NCBI GenBank assembly: GCA_003971905.1
Contig: RSEE01000015.1
Span: 248,001 to 312,000 of the forward strand
DNA length: 64,000 nt
DNA from: Moniliella sp. 'wahieum'
Lineage: Eukaryota; Basidiomycota; Moniliellomycetes; Moniliellales; Moniliellaceae
Direction: 5' to 3'
Below the pieces are notes generated by a model, which had not been told where the DNA came from, ran no database searches, and was given only the letters and a program-made list of their open reading frames with translations. Each line of letters starts with the position of its first letter. Position 1 is the stretch's first letter. Positions 11,901-22,700 of the stretch are shown here, one piece after another. Position numbers and translations under genes: made by a program.

Positions 11901-13276
11901 GTGGGAAGAGACAGCCGTTTCCCCCTCTTGGGATGACCAGCGGCCTGTGTGGACAGGACGGAGACGGGCGAATACGTTGGAGCAGGGAGAGACTCCTTCC
12001 TCGTTGCAGCGATGGGATCAGATGGGCGGTGAGACTCGGCGTCCCAATGGAACTTCGCACCCTGGTCTGCGTGGGAGACAAAGCATGCTCGAGCTCCGCT
12101 ACGGCGACAGCGGCGAACCGGCCCCGCACGATGTGCGACAACGCTTTGGTGCCCCCGAACGGCCTGGCCCCTCACAAGACCTTTATCTGGCGCAGCGCTG
12201 CAAGCCTTGTCGGAGCACCACAAGAAGCAACCTCTCACGCCCTTGGAGCTCTCCGTCTGGGCGAGCAACTTCCTGGCTGAATACTCGTATGCCGCCGACC
12301 CTTCTGGCACCCCTCTTCCACCACCCACTTCCACTTACGCACCGCAAATCCTTGAACCTTACGAAAGAGGGCCGTATCAACCTCCTTACCACCATGGGCA
12401 GATGTATGCCCCGCCACCTCACCCCCCGCCTAAGATGGCCCTGCCAGCTGGGCCTGAGGAGAATGCTAGCCGGCACCCGGCTGCGGGTGGTTACGCTGAG
12501 TATGGCTACCCTCCTCACCTAATCTCAGACAAACACGATGCCTACGCTCCCCTCTCTTCTCGATCTCAGCCCGATACATATGCCTTTTCGGGGATGCACA
12601 TGGCCACGAATCCGATGGATCCAAGCCCGTATGGCCCTCACCATTCTGGCGTCTCCACCAGGATCCCAGCGTACCCTATTGGCTCGAGCCATGCCGAACA
12701 GGCTCCTCTCTCTCGCCTTTCCTGCTCAACGGGAGGAGGTCAGTCATTCCCGACAGTTAACCCTTCTTCGACAGTGTCAACTCCTTCCTCGGGGAAGGGG
12801 ATGGTGCCAGGTCACTCGCCTTCCGCTGTGCACTTCCAAGCCCCTCCCTAGACAAAGGGAACGGGAAATCATCAAGGTCCTTCCAAGCGCCAACCTAAGC
12901 GGAGTCTCCGCTCTTTTGCTTCGGCTGACAGACTACGCTCCCTCGCTCGTTCGGCCACCCACAGCAAGTCGCCCCCTGCCGCCGCACCACTCCCGTCTCC
13001 CCCGACTGTGACTGTGGCCGCCCCCCTCCCCGGTCCCAGGGGGTGGAGTCCCACGCCCCTCTCAGACAAGGCTATACAGGTCACCCTCACCTCTACCCGG
13101 CCCCAGGTACGACTGCCACCGCCCTCTTCCCAATCTCTCTCCGGACTTGCACCCAGTACCCTTCCCCCGGGGGTGGCACCTTCTACCCGTCAGAAAGGAT
13201 GGGTGCTACCCCAACGCTCAAACCCAAGAAAAGTTTCTTTGGCTCCTTCTTCCGCAAACGGGGCACAAAGACATGA
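8948..13276 (+). CDS. very long disordered Ser/Pro-rich protein
   Basis: I do not recognise it. The start is taken at the ATG giving MLAAPHSLSHPPPQQW; about 1,420 codons follow to the stop at 13274-13276. Seen: low-complexity Ser, Pro, Thr and Arg throughout, an acidic patch EAEADEMEQEDSD early on, and a 54-nt intron at 9970-10023 (GTACGT..TTTCAG). Ordered-looking islands include KMLAGGKVAVHRVAPTYAL before the intron and LELSVWASNFLAEYSYAAD near 12250. A basic end, LKPKKSFFGSFFRKRG, could bind membrane or a partner. The frame changes several times (near 9300, 10900, 11600, 12200, 12850 and 13050), yet composition stays the same across the breaks, so I infer one gene with sequencing indels. 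No enzyme domain is visible. A scaffold or signalling protein is possible but unproven. Confidence 0.6.
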
Positions 13277-14179
13277 TCGACATGATCCATGTGCATGATC
13301 CATGATCGATTTCAGATCGAGACTCTCGGATCACTTCTCATACCCAATTTGTGCCATTCTTCCCTCTCCATCCACTCTTGACATTGCTCTTGTGCCCCCT
13401 ATCGCCCGTTCCTCCCGCTTCCTATTCTCTGCTGCCCTTTTGAGATCTGACGTGATATCCTGGTACCTCCTACCTATTCCCTTTGGTTCCCTTTTTGGTT
13501 GCCTACGCCTGCTCTCGATGCTTTGGTGTACCACTTCCGTTTTGGACGGATCTTTTGCCCACAGCACAATGCGGCCACTCTCGTTTCCCCTCTCTCCTTC
13601 CCTCGTTTCTGCTGTTGTTCCACCCCCATGTCACCCAGCCTTATACGATCGAACCTGACCCGCTTGAGGGATGCTACCTATAGTCATACACTGCATAATT
13701 CTTTTGGTTTCTTGGGGTTGTCTCCGTCTCTCTCGCCGTGAACATCCCCTGCATGAAATCCCAAAACATCTCGAAATGGTATAGGGAAGAACCGATGTGG
13801 ATGCAGCCATGAAGCTCATGAAGGGGCGTGGAAAAACAAAGGTTGTTTGAGTGAAGCGAAAAACGGAGCAGTGAGTGAAAGACAGGACACCAACCGCGCA
13901 GGAGGAAGCAAGAAGGGACAAAAGCGCGCACGTAACGCAAGCTACGACACGGATTGGCCCAGTGCCTTTGAGTCGCGGCAGCAGCCTAGTCAAGCGATTG
14001 TCGTGCATCAATGTCACCCAGGTGTCACAGCTACGGGGTAATTTACGTATGCGGGTGACATGGTAACACCGCTCATCGAGCTCATCATTACATTGGCCGA
14101 TCACCCAGTGGTATTTTCGGCGTGTGCGTCCAAGGAATCGTCGTTTTAACCACCACTGCACTGTTGCTGCTTGTCCCAA
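13277..14179. other. intergenic, no gene seen
   Basis: Begins with CATGATC-type repeats (about 13274-13312), then moderately AT-rich DNA. No supported ORF, tRNA or promoter element. Confidence 0.4.
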
Positions 14180-15182
14180 ATGAGCCAACCAAGGATTCGC
14201 TTGCTTCTGTTCGATGCGTTCGACACACTCCTTCATCCCCGCCTCCCCCCTGACGAGCAATATGTGCGTGCTTTGCCCCCGCTTTTCGGGCGATCGTAAC
14301 TCATCTTCTCTCCCGGCTATTCCAGGCGGAAGAAGCACGTCGCATCCTCCTCCCTATCTGGCCACCAGTGGGGCCCAACAAAAGACCACCGAAGCACAAC
14401 TAAGCACCGATGCTGTCCGAACCTCGTTCCGAAACGCATTCAAGAGCGTCTCGTCCGCCCATCCTCTCTATGGAGCGGGGACGAACATCGAGGCGGAGCC
14501 GGAAGTAGGCGCGCGCACCGGCCCCGATGCATGGTGGGCCCTGGTTATTGCACGAACCTTTGCGCCCGTTGTACGGCACGCAGAGGAAGCAGGTGTGAGG
14601 GCGCTGGACGAACTCCAAACTGTCCTTTTGGATCGGTTTGCCAGCGACCGAGCTTACACCCTCTTCCCCGATGTAGCTCCGGCCTTGACTGCGCTCCGGG
14701 CTCAATGCCCTTCGGTCGCGTTGGGTATCGCGAGCAACTCGGACACGCGCATATTACGTGCCATGCGCGATTTGGGCTTGTCCACCTGGCTTAACCTCGA
14801 CCCCTACTACCCCGGGGTTCAGCCTTCTCCCCCGCCTTTCTGGCCGCGTGCCGTATTGAGTTATGCGATTCGCGCGGAAAAACCATCAGAAGCCTTTTTC
14901 GCTACTTGCATCCAAGCCGCATCGCAGTCGGAACAGGTTCCCATTCAACCCAACGAAGTACTCTACGTTGGCGACCATCTTTTGGAGGATGTGCGGGCGG
15001 CCCGGTCCGCGAAACTGAATGCGCTTTGGTTGCGACGACCAGAGGAATGGTTGTCCCACGGCCCGCATAACGACGCGATTGAACGGGAGCTTGCAGCACA
15101 TGGACTACGTGAGGACGAGCATGCCGGCGTGGTACGCTCGTTGGAGGAGATTCCAGCTTGGCTACGAACACACTCACTCTAG
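14180..15182 (+). CDS. HAD-like hydrolase, HDHD3 type
   Basis: Haloacid-dehalogenase superfamily phosphatase-like protein; substrate unknown. Seen: motif I in the first exon (LLLFDAFDTLLHP, with the D-x-x-D-T spacing known from HDHD3), a 72-nt intron at 14264-14335 (GTGCGT..TTCCAG), the cap region YAEEARR.. to AWWALVIARTFAP, motif II in ASNSDTRI, motif III Lys in RAEKPSEAFF, and motif IV in YVGDHLLEDVRAA. About 300 residues, normal for the family. The stop is at 15180-15182. One frame change near 14350-14380 separates the start of the cap from the rest, although an unrecognised short intron could also explain it. It converges on SNF7, 316 bp away. Confidence 0.85.
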
Positions 15183-15498
15183 ACCACCTAGACTCGATGA
15201 GATGCGTATACATTATTCCCCATCCTCTCTGGACAAGGGGATGGGGGGGTCCCCGCGTCGCGGGCAGCACGCCCCGTAGGCATGGCCAAGGGACGTCCAA
15301 AGCAGGAAAGCATAAACATGAGGTCCCATCCCTTATCATCCAGCAAACGAGTAAACCAGCTGGGTATGGTGTCGAGAACTGGTTTGGTTCGGCTTGCCGG
15401 TATGGGGGAGGACCAAAGAGAGAGGTACCAGGACAAAGTAAGCCAGGGAACAGTCGGTAAAGAGGAGTGAGGAGGAATACAGCGCGCACAACTTGCTC
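15183..15498. other. convergent 3' region, HAD gene and SNF7
   Basis: Short region between two 3' ends. No additional gene, and no repeat of note. Confidence 0.4.
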
Positions 15499-16222
15499 TC
15501 ACATAGAGAGCTCGGCCTGGAGAGCACGTAGTTCCGCTTCTTCGTCTTCCTCCTGAGACCGCTGAGGGGCGGCCGAGACAGGTGCATGCACAGGTTGGGC
15601 GGTCTGGGGAACGTGAACGGGAACGGTGTCGGCCCCAATCAGACGAGCATTGAGATCTTCTGCTCCAGCTCCTCCAACTCGTTGAGAAGTTCGTCCTGGG
15701 AACAGCATACTCAGCAACTCGGAACAGGGTGGCCCGGCCAGATCGATACGAACCTCATCAACATCCTGCCCCATCCCAACGGGGTTCGAGATGGCCTCTG
15801 AGATCTCATTCGTCAGATCCATCTGCTCCCGAATGGAGTCCATGGTGGCATCCACCTTGTCAATGTTGAGCGAGCCATGGATCTGCTTGAGAGCCTCCGA
15901 ACCGCGCTTCATCGCCTGCATCGTCTCCAGGTTCATGTTGGCCGACTCGATCGCGGCCACCTGGGTCTCCAAGGTCATGCGAGTCCCATACAGCCGCTCC
16001 AGCTCCGTCTCAAACACTTTCTTCTGGCGAAGAGCCTGGGCAGCGGCCTTGCGGTTGGAGGTGACGAGGGTGCGTGCCTTGTCCTGCTGCTCCTCAATCT
16101 TGCGGGTAAGATGCTGTTCTTTCTTGTCGAGCATCAACAAGTTCTCGCGCAACCCGACAATGGCGTCGCGCGGGGCGGTGCGGCTGGCGCCGCCCAAAGA
16201 GAGAGGTCCACCAGCTGGACAT
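15499..16222 (-). CDS. SNF7: SNF7/VPS32 ESCRT-III subunit
   Basis: Main filament-forming ESCRT-III protein, acting in multivesicular-body sorting and membrane scission at endosomes. Seen: the start MSSWWTSLFG, the basic first helices with PRDAIVGLRENLLMLDKKEQ, the long helical hairpin (IEEQQDKARTLV.., ALKQIHGSLNIDKVDATMD) and the C-terminal acidic part with the late motif EEAELRALQAELSM. A 58-nt intron lies at 15696-15753 (GTTCGT..CCCAG), after which DELLNELEELEQ continues. Total about 220 residues, the expected length. Two one-base shifts are visible: in the GGGCGGCG stretch just after the start and near 15660, where EQEDLNARL is split. The conserved sequence on both sides argues for an intact host gene. 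Confidence 0.93.
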
Positions 16223-16372
16223 GGCCGAGGGGAGCTCCGGGGCAGGCTCAGACTCCAGCCGAGAGCAGGAGCAGGTGGCCGAACGAGGCAGCGGTGGCGC
16301 CCAGCGCAGCCAGTGCCCAGCCGACCCGCCCGACGCAGCCCAGCAACGCAAAGCGCCTGCGGACCGACGCAC

Positions 16373-16386
16373 CATCATGCATCATG
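16373..16386. repeat. tandem CATCATG heptamer
   Basis: Two abutting copies of the odd-centred palindrome CAT-C-ATG, followed by CATG. It lies about 150 bp upstream of the SNF7 start. Confidence 0.85.
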
Positions 16387-16766
16387 CATGCAAATCCCAC
16401 CATGCATTCACGCACCGCAGTCGTACGTAAATACAAGTAAGGCTTGCAGCTTTGGCCAATAGCAAGGATGGTCCAGCCCGGCCCAGCACACCGCACCACA
16501 CGGCGTTCGTTCAGGCCTGAGTTCAGGCAGGTGCCGCGCCTTCTCCGCCGCTTACACCTCCTCAGCTGCCACCCCCTCCGACGCTTTACAGATGGAGGCT
16601 ACCTGAAGCCCCCCTTCCTACTGCCGCACATGACCCGAGCCGCGCACACGTACATCCGTGGTGCCTCTCCCTGCCATCCTAGTTCCGACGCCTCTTCGTC
16701 TCAATCTCACCGTTGACCAGCTTATGGTTGCGCCACATCCGTCCTAAGCGCCGCCGGTTCTGCGCC

Positions 16767-17169
16767 ATGGTCGGGGACAAGAAAAAAGTGGCGTCGCATA
16801 GCCAATGGATACCAAGGGGCTACGCCATGTGCATTCTAACCCTGCTGTGTGCCCAGGCCCCAGTGACGTCGCTTGGCGGCAAGTGGATGCCGGAATGCCT
16901 CTCGGCTGGGACCCTGTTGGGTCTAGGCATGGCATATTGCGATCGAAGGCCCAACCATTCTCCACGCTCCCTCGCGTCGCGCCCTTTTTTATGTCTGTCC
17001 GCACCTGTTCCCGGGTGTTCGGGTTGTTAACCTAGGATATGATGCGGCCGCGGGGCAGATGCTGTATCTGGTGGTCAAGGCGGGTGGTGTGGACTTGACA
17101 CTGACATTCATCCATGGAAAAGGAATAGAAAAGCATCGGTATAGAGGGGATGCCCCCGTCGATCAGTGA
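16767..17169 (+). CDS. possible small gene, unknown
   Basis: Tentative. The first part opens with MVGDKKKVASHSQWIP; a later frame gives GVRVVNLGYDAAAGQML and VDLTLTFIHGKGIEK before a stop at 17167-17169. The mixed pattern of hydrophobic and charged residues in the last 50 codons resembles real protein, but the two parts lie in different frames and no family is recognised. It may equally be chance. Confidence 0.15.
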
Positions 17170-17418
17170 TATGCTTAGGCCCGGGGTTGCTGCTCTTGGC
17201 ATAGGGTGTACCTGCCATCAAAAGAAGAGCCGGTGCCAAGGTCACGGTAGGCCCTATTCGCCTGGAATCCATCCTCTGCTGCATTTCCTCCACGCTTGCT
17301 CTCCAAGACGTTGTGAAGTGAGGTGGTGAAGTCATAACATTCACTGGGGATGGGGAAACTCGAGTCATCGATCATCCTATACTCACTACTCAACGAGTCA
17401 TAAATGTGTGTTAATAGA

Positions 17419-17449
17419 CCTTAGGCCCCTTCAAGCTTCAAGCCTTAGG
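17419..17449. repeat. CCTTAGG-CTTCAAG-CTTCAAG-CCTTAGG array
   Basis: Symmetric arrangement: CCTTAGG (17419), then CTTCAAG twice in tandem (17429-17442) and CCTTAGG directly abutting (17443-17449). Every unit is a 7-bp odd-centred palindrome. Confidence 0.85.
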
Positions 17450-17685
17450 CCATAACGCTTGGGAGTCGATGAGTCAGACCTGTGTGTGCGTGCCCTCATG
17501 TGGCGGAGACAATACTACCCCGCATCGGTGTCCGTATAAGTGTACCCGTATATGTGTCTCGGCGACATATAAAAAATGGCACCCGAGCTCTGCACTGAGA
17601 ATCTCCGTCCCACCACCATCTTCACTCCCGCTCCTATCCCCCGCCTTCACGCCCGCACCTACTATCCCGCGCCTTCCGCCCGCGA

Positions 17686-18225
17686 ATGTCCCCACCACTG
17701 AATATGAATATGGAGATGAAACTGCCGTGCGAGGGGTACAGCCTGCGCGACATGGCCGCCGACTTTCCCGTTCCGAACCGAAACATGCTCATCCACGTTC
17801 TTAATGGCCTAGGTGAAGTGGCGGACCAATGGGAGTTTTTACTTGAGGAGAACAAGTGCAATCCCATGATCCGTCCCACTTCTTCCCAAGCGGGAGACGA
17901 GCACGACGCGATGGCCCTCCAGTTCGAGGCCAGAAAGCTCATGGGTATGCCGGATTGCCCAGGGCGAAATGGCGTGTTTCTGGACTGCTACAGCGCAGAC
18001 CACACGTGGGAGAGCGAGTTGAAGTACCTCAAGGAGCAAGACGAGGAGTTTGTCATGGGACCACTACCGGAGTTGATGCAGCACGTACACCGCACATGCG
18101 ATTGTTGGATCTACATACCAAAATCAACCCCCCCCTCGATCAAATCAGCCGAGGACGATGCAGGCAACGCAGGCGATGCTGGCGATGCTGGCGATGCTGG
18201 CGATGATGTAGTATCCAAACTCTGA
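17686..18225 (+). CDS. 180-residue protein with C-terminal GDA repeats
   Basis: Unrecognised intact ORF, one of the few uninterrupted frames in the window. Seen: MSPPLNMNMEMKLPCEGYS at the start, a helical segment with VPNRNMLIHVLNGLGEVADQ, a Cys/His-containing middle, and DCWIYIP. A tail follows that repeats G-D-A from a 9-bp minisatellite (GATGCTGGC, about 18175-18205) and ends DDVVSKL. There is no signal peptide or membrane segment. An upstream in-frame start is not evident. The central helix has only a faint likeness to short helical adaptor folds and I draw no function from it. Confidence 0.5.
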   Translation: MSPPLNMNMEMKLPCEGYSLRDMAADFPVPNRNMLIHVLNGLGEVADQWEFLLEENKCNPMIRPTSSQAGDEHDAMALQFEARKLMGMPDCPGRNGVFLDCYSADHTWESELKYLKEQDEEFVMGPLPELMQHVHRTCDCWIYIPKSTPPSIKSAEDDAGNAGDAGDAGDAGDDVVSKL

Positions 18226-18705
18226 GACGCTCTGGGATTATCACCTCAATCTTGTTGGAGGAGATATTGTGCTAGGGATCCCCTGTGGCACGGTCCTCTG
18301 TTGATCGGTGACGCTCGCCTTAGTAGCCGAGCGGAAGAGTTGCGCTCGCAGGCTGCGCACCCCCAGCTCGCTCCACCTCCCTCCTCTCCCCATTCCAGTC
18401 ACCTTCCCTGCAGACGTTGCTGGATGGCTTGTGCCTAACCACTTTGCCTTCACACCTTATCTGAAGGTGCGCCTCTTCTTCCTTTCTCGACCTGTTTCAC
18501 AATGAGACGTTGCTCGAAGACGTGTGTGAAGATCCGATAGCGAGTGATTGCAGTCGGCGGATGTATCGCACAGACTGACTGTGCTTCCTCCGAGTGCTGG
18601 GGGTTATAGCTTTTTAGATAGAAGATGCAAAAGGGCGCCGCACCAATGGGGGGTTGTGTACTAAGAAAGGGGCAGAGTGGAGCAGCGCCATATCTTCGTT
18701 CAAAG

Positions 18706-18742
18706 CCTCAGGCTGGCCTCAGGCCTGACCTCAGGCCTCAGG
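18706..18742. repeat. CCTCAGG heptamer cluster
   Basis: CCTCAGG (CCT-C-AGG) occurs at 18706, 18717, 18729 and 18736; the last two abut exactly. Confidence 0.85.
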
Positions 18743-18819
18743 GGCCTTAAGGCGGCCTGAGCGCTTGAGCGAGAGACGGAAATGAGTACTGGGTTACTGA
18801 ATACGGAGTGTTCCGTTCA

Positions 18820-18833
18820 GGTGACCGGTGACA
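18820..18833. repeat. GGTGACC tandem, second copy imperfect
   Basis: GGTGACC at 18820-18826 is followed directly by GGTGACA. It is the G-centred form of the GGTAACC unit found at 36444. Confidence 0.7.
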
Positions 18834-19029
18834 TGTGCTGCATGATATTGATCGATGATCTGATGATCCTCCGCCTATTGCTCTCAGCGGAACTAATGCG
18901 GCGGAAACCGCCCATGAGTGGAGGCAGGGGTGTTGGAGCATACCGGCACATGGCCAGTCTTGCGAAATCTAATCAATAACACTCGCACACTGCCTTGTTC
19001 CAATGTGCAGCGGGCAGGGTTGCAAGCGC

Positions 19030-19046
19030 CAGGAGGCTATATAAGG
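19030..19046 (+). promoter_or_regulatory. TATA box (GCTATATAAGG)
   Basis: A near-perfect TATA box with a GC-rich flank, followed about 30 bp on by a pyrimidine-rich CATCTCTGG stretch that could be a start site. No recognisable coding gene follows within 650 bp, so it could drive a non-coding RNA, drive an unrecognised gene, or be fortuitous. Confidence 0.35.
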
Positions 19047-19527
19047 ACCCGGTTGGGGGGCATCTCTGGTGTTTTCCCCCAACTCTTCTGGCCTTCTGGC
19101 TTAGATCAAGTGTAGTATCTGTTCTTAACAGTTTGACAACTGTTACGCTGGGCACTGCCCAGCTGTACTTGTCATTCCACTCTTTGCGTCTTCGGCTTCC
19201 ATCGCTTGTGCTTGCACACGAGGTCGCCACGAGTGCCGCCTCCCTTACACACTGGTCGCTGGCGCTCATCTCCCCAATCTTTTCCTTCACACCATGCTCG
19301 TCTGGGCTGGTCGATGCGATGCAACGAAAATTGGATCAAATGCCTCTCATGCTTTTGAGTATTTTGGACGTCAGTGAGGATATCGGACTTAGCTTGGAGG
19401 TCGACGTGGGGGTTGCGCACGTACACATACCGAGGCGCTGTCGTTGGGAACCTCGTATGTCGTTCTCGTAGCCTTGGGCTTTCGTCCTCAAGGCCTGAAC
19501 TCGTTCCATCCCCAACCTCAACGCCCA

Positions 19528-19541
19528 GTTCAACGTTCAAC
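19528..19541. repeat. tandem GTTCAAC heptamer
   Basis: Two abutting GTTCAAC units (GTT-C-AAC), with further GTTCA/CTCAAC fragments nearby. It is about 180 bp from the 3' end of GPI13. Confidence 0.85.
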
Positions 19542-19715
19542 ACGCTCAACGCACAAATCCCCCAGTGCATCTACATCTTTCGCTCGTACAGTTCAAGGTT
19601 CGACGTTCAGCTGTGGTGTTTCCTCCGCCAGACTAGGCCAATCTTCATCGCATGGATTACATCTTGAGATGGGGATGATAGATGTGCATGTGGGGTGGCG
19701 ATGATTTGCGACGGG

Positions 19716-22700
19716 CTAATCCTCGTCAACCTCAACCTGCACGAGCGAGTCGAACTGAGTACCGAGGATGGGCACAGTGTAGGCACAAATTAGGCCCGCG
19801 GCGGCAAGCCCGAGCAGGAGAGAGAGGTGCGTTGCTGCCAGTTGCAAACCGGAGATCATAAAGCGGGGCGCCCAGACCTTGAAGAGCATCAAATGCCGAC
19901 GCATCACGCTAGCAAACACGCTCGCTGCCACACAGGCCACAGAGCTAGCCGCCACGTACCCTAGCGCGGCCCGGGCAAGGAAAGGAATGGTGGCCATGGG
20001 CTCGTCTTGGGATAGCGCCGGGGTCCCATCAGACCGCATCTCACCCATCCCACGTGGGCGTGGGGCGTGCCGCCACAGGACGACGAGTGTGATGAAAAGC
20101 ACGACAAGAATGCTGGGACCAAGCGTGTTGACCACGACAAACAAGGGAGCAAATGGGTAGGTCAGCTGGTCGAAGCCAACAAAAGCAGCTCGCCATTGAA
20201 TGCTCGGCATGGCAGCTTGGTGCCCTGTACTAAAGAAGGCCAGGTAAGAAAGGAAATGGAGGGTGACGAGGACGAGAGGGGATGCTGTCTCCCTCTTACC
20301 CCACTCGCGCAGCATCCTCGGACCTCCACTGGCTAGCTCGGCGAGGCAAAGCAGGACACAAACCAAAAGCCCAAGAGCCACTTGCCCCATCGGCTGGGCC
20401 AAGAGAAAACGAAGGAGAAAATGAACAAGACCAGGAGCAAGAAGTGAATCCCGAGCAAGTTCCGCACGCCTGTCAACACTGCCCGCTGGCCCGGGGCCTG
20501 TCCTGACGAAGCGGACACTGGTTGCACTCGCAGCTCGAGGGGAGTGGCGATCCGGGCCAAACGACCAAGACGGATGCAAGAGTGGCGCAGATGTCCAGGA
20601 TAGCGAGGGGACGTTTAAGCGAATTGGCCCAAACTGCCCAAGCTGAGGGACGCAAGCCCGCGCGCCCGGCAGAGAGGGTATCGAGGACCCAATAGAGCGC
20701 ACCAGCGACCAAGGTGGAGCGGAGAAGCCACTTGACATAGAGCTGGACCAAGCGCGTGTCCGACTCGGTCAGGCCCGCCATCAAACGGGCCATGCTGGGC
20801 ACCATCCACCACGCCACAGCAAGCGCCAAGGCTGAGGCCCAGAGACTGTTGGTCGAACTCCCCACTGCCGCAGCAGCAATGGCTGCCGGCCCCGTAGCAC
20901 CATTCGAGTCACCTGAGGGGCCTGAGACGAGGCGTGAATAGAAAGTGGTTTGGCAGTACGGAGCCTGATCCTCCCGACACACGTGTATCGCGAGCAAAAT
21001 CCGCGTGAGGACAATGCTCAGAACCCCCAGGGCCCCTGTCCGCAGCAAGTCTTTCTGTGCCACAGCCTTTTCCCCATCTGTACCAGAGAAAAGACCAGGT
21101 AGGCGCAAGAGCGCACCTTTGACCAGGGAAAGGACAAGTAGAACTTGGAGAAGCGTCGAGCTCACATGATCTTCCCAAGCAATGAAGCTGTTGCTACCCA
21201 GCGAAACAGCATGCAGATGACAATCCCAACAGGGTAGAATAGTACTTGCGCTAGGGCACAGAGCACGGAACGTTTTGGGTAGATGGGCGAGAAGAACAAC
21301 ATTGCTCAAGAAAATAAAGACCGCCGAGACAAAGGTAAGGATTGCATCCCATCCTACCACGGCAATCAATTCCCAGACGGTCGTTGTATCACTGTGGCGC
21401 ACGCCCGTCGCGCCCAAGGCCATGGCAAACACTGGTCCAGAAATCGCGGCGCCGAGGCCGAGGGCATGCGCAAGGTACCCGCCGCAGCGCGCAGACCATC
21501 TACCGGCCGGGCCTTCGTTCCAATCGACCAGCGCAGGCGTAAGGCAGATAAGGTTCCGAGTATCAAGAGCGTTACGCCGGCTGCCATTGAGGTGAGATCA
21601 AATTGGGCCCAGACCTGCTTGGCGCGAGCGAGTGCGAGACGGGCATAGGCAAAACGCACGCTCGGCAGTCCGAGTCAAGGACGCATACAGCGGGCTCGAG
21701 GGAGTGACTGACGCCCGTACCCAGTCGGCCCGGGCTGCACGAAGCCAGGCTTCCTCCAACTCGGAGGTAAATCTGTTAAATTCACCCGCTTGATCCACAT
21801 AGCGCTCGAGATAAGTGTGGATCTGCTGAGCGTTGATCCGTAGGGCGCGCAACAAGACGTCCACAAACAGCTCGGGCACTACAGTGCCTAGCGAATTGAA
21901 GGGAATGGGCAGGCCATGGAGTAAAGCGAACGAGGGAACAAAGTCAATCTGTTGGATGCTGCGGTGGGCCACTTCATTCCCCAACGGACTGAAGGCGATA
22001 TACTCATCAGGAGCACCCAATGCTGTACGGACGGGACCACCTTGCTTGAGACCGGAGGGGAAGAAAAGCTCGTCCAAGGAAATGTCCTCCCGCGGAGTGG
22101 AGAAAACGTACGAGCCTTGGGAAGCTCCGGAGAAAGAAGCGCCTCCTTTGTTCACCTGGATCTGGCATGCGGCTCCCGTGGCGCAAGCCAGAAAGACGAC
22201 GTAGTCATCCCCATAGGCAGTCAGGGAGGTATCCGTTGCGACATATGTGCCTGGGCCGAAGTGATAACCACCTGATGAAGCGCCAAACGAAACATCCAAG
22301 GGTGTGTCGGGCAAAGCAGAGTAGCCCAAACCTTCTTCTTGAGGCAGTTGTGCAGTGAGGGGACGTTTGGCGTAAGCAAAGAAGGCGGCACCTGTTTCGA
22401 GTTCCCCATCGCCACCATGATCACCCTTGGCGTCCATACCATGGTCCCCCATGAAGAAAAGTAAAGCATCATCGGGGAGGTGATCGGTAATGAAACGGAT
22501 TTGCGCATCGAGCTCCTTGAGCTTGCGACTGAATTCGGCGTGACCGGGACCGTAACGGTGGCCAGCATGGTCGAGCCCCAGCTGGTGTGCAACGATGAGA
22601 GACCAGTTACCTGCCTCTGTGGTGCGAGGGATGCGGGATCTAAGAAGGCACGCAGATGTAACTGCACGCCTTGGTCGACCGTGTCAAGGTCCTCAACGTG

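Larger units (their letters stand above)
16223..17685. other. intergenic, mostly unassigned
   Basis: Upstream of SNF7. It holds a tandem CATCATG pair (16373-16386), a weak ORF at 16767-17169 listed separately, and CCTTAGG/CTTCAAG heptamers at 17419-17449. Otherwise nothing can be supported. Confidence 0.4.
18226..19715. other. intergenic with orphan TATA element
   Basis: No conserved gene. It contains four CCTCAGG copies (18706-18742), GGTGACC repeats (18820-18833), a good TATA box (19034) without a recognised downstream gene, and tandem GTTCAAC (19528-19541). A 158-codon plus-strand ORF at 18995-19471 has no protein-like features that I can defend. Confidence 0.4.

Noticed and set aside
13274-13312. 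CATGATC repeats after the long disordered gene
   Set aside because: Copies are irregularly spaced and the unit is not a clean odd-centred palindrome, so it is not counted with the heptamer family.
17686-18225. Possible retroelement origin of the orphan ORF
   Set aside because: A central helix hinted faintly at a capsid-like adaptor, but no other element parts, end repeats or related sequence are visible. Left as an unknown protein.
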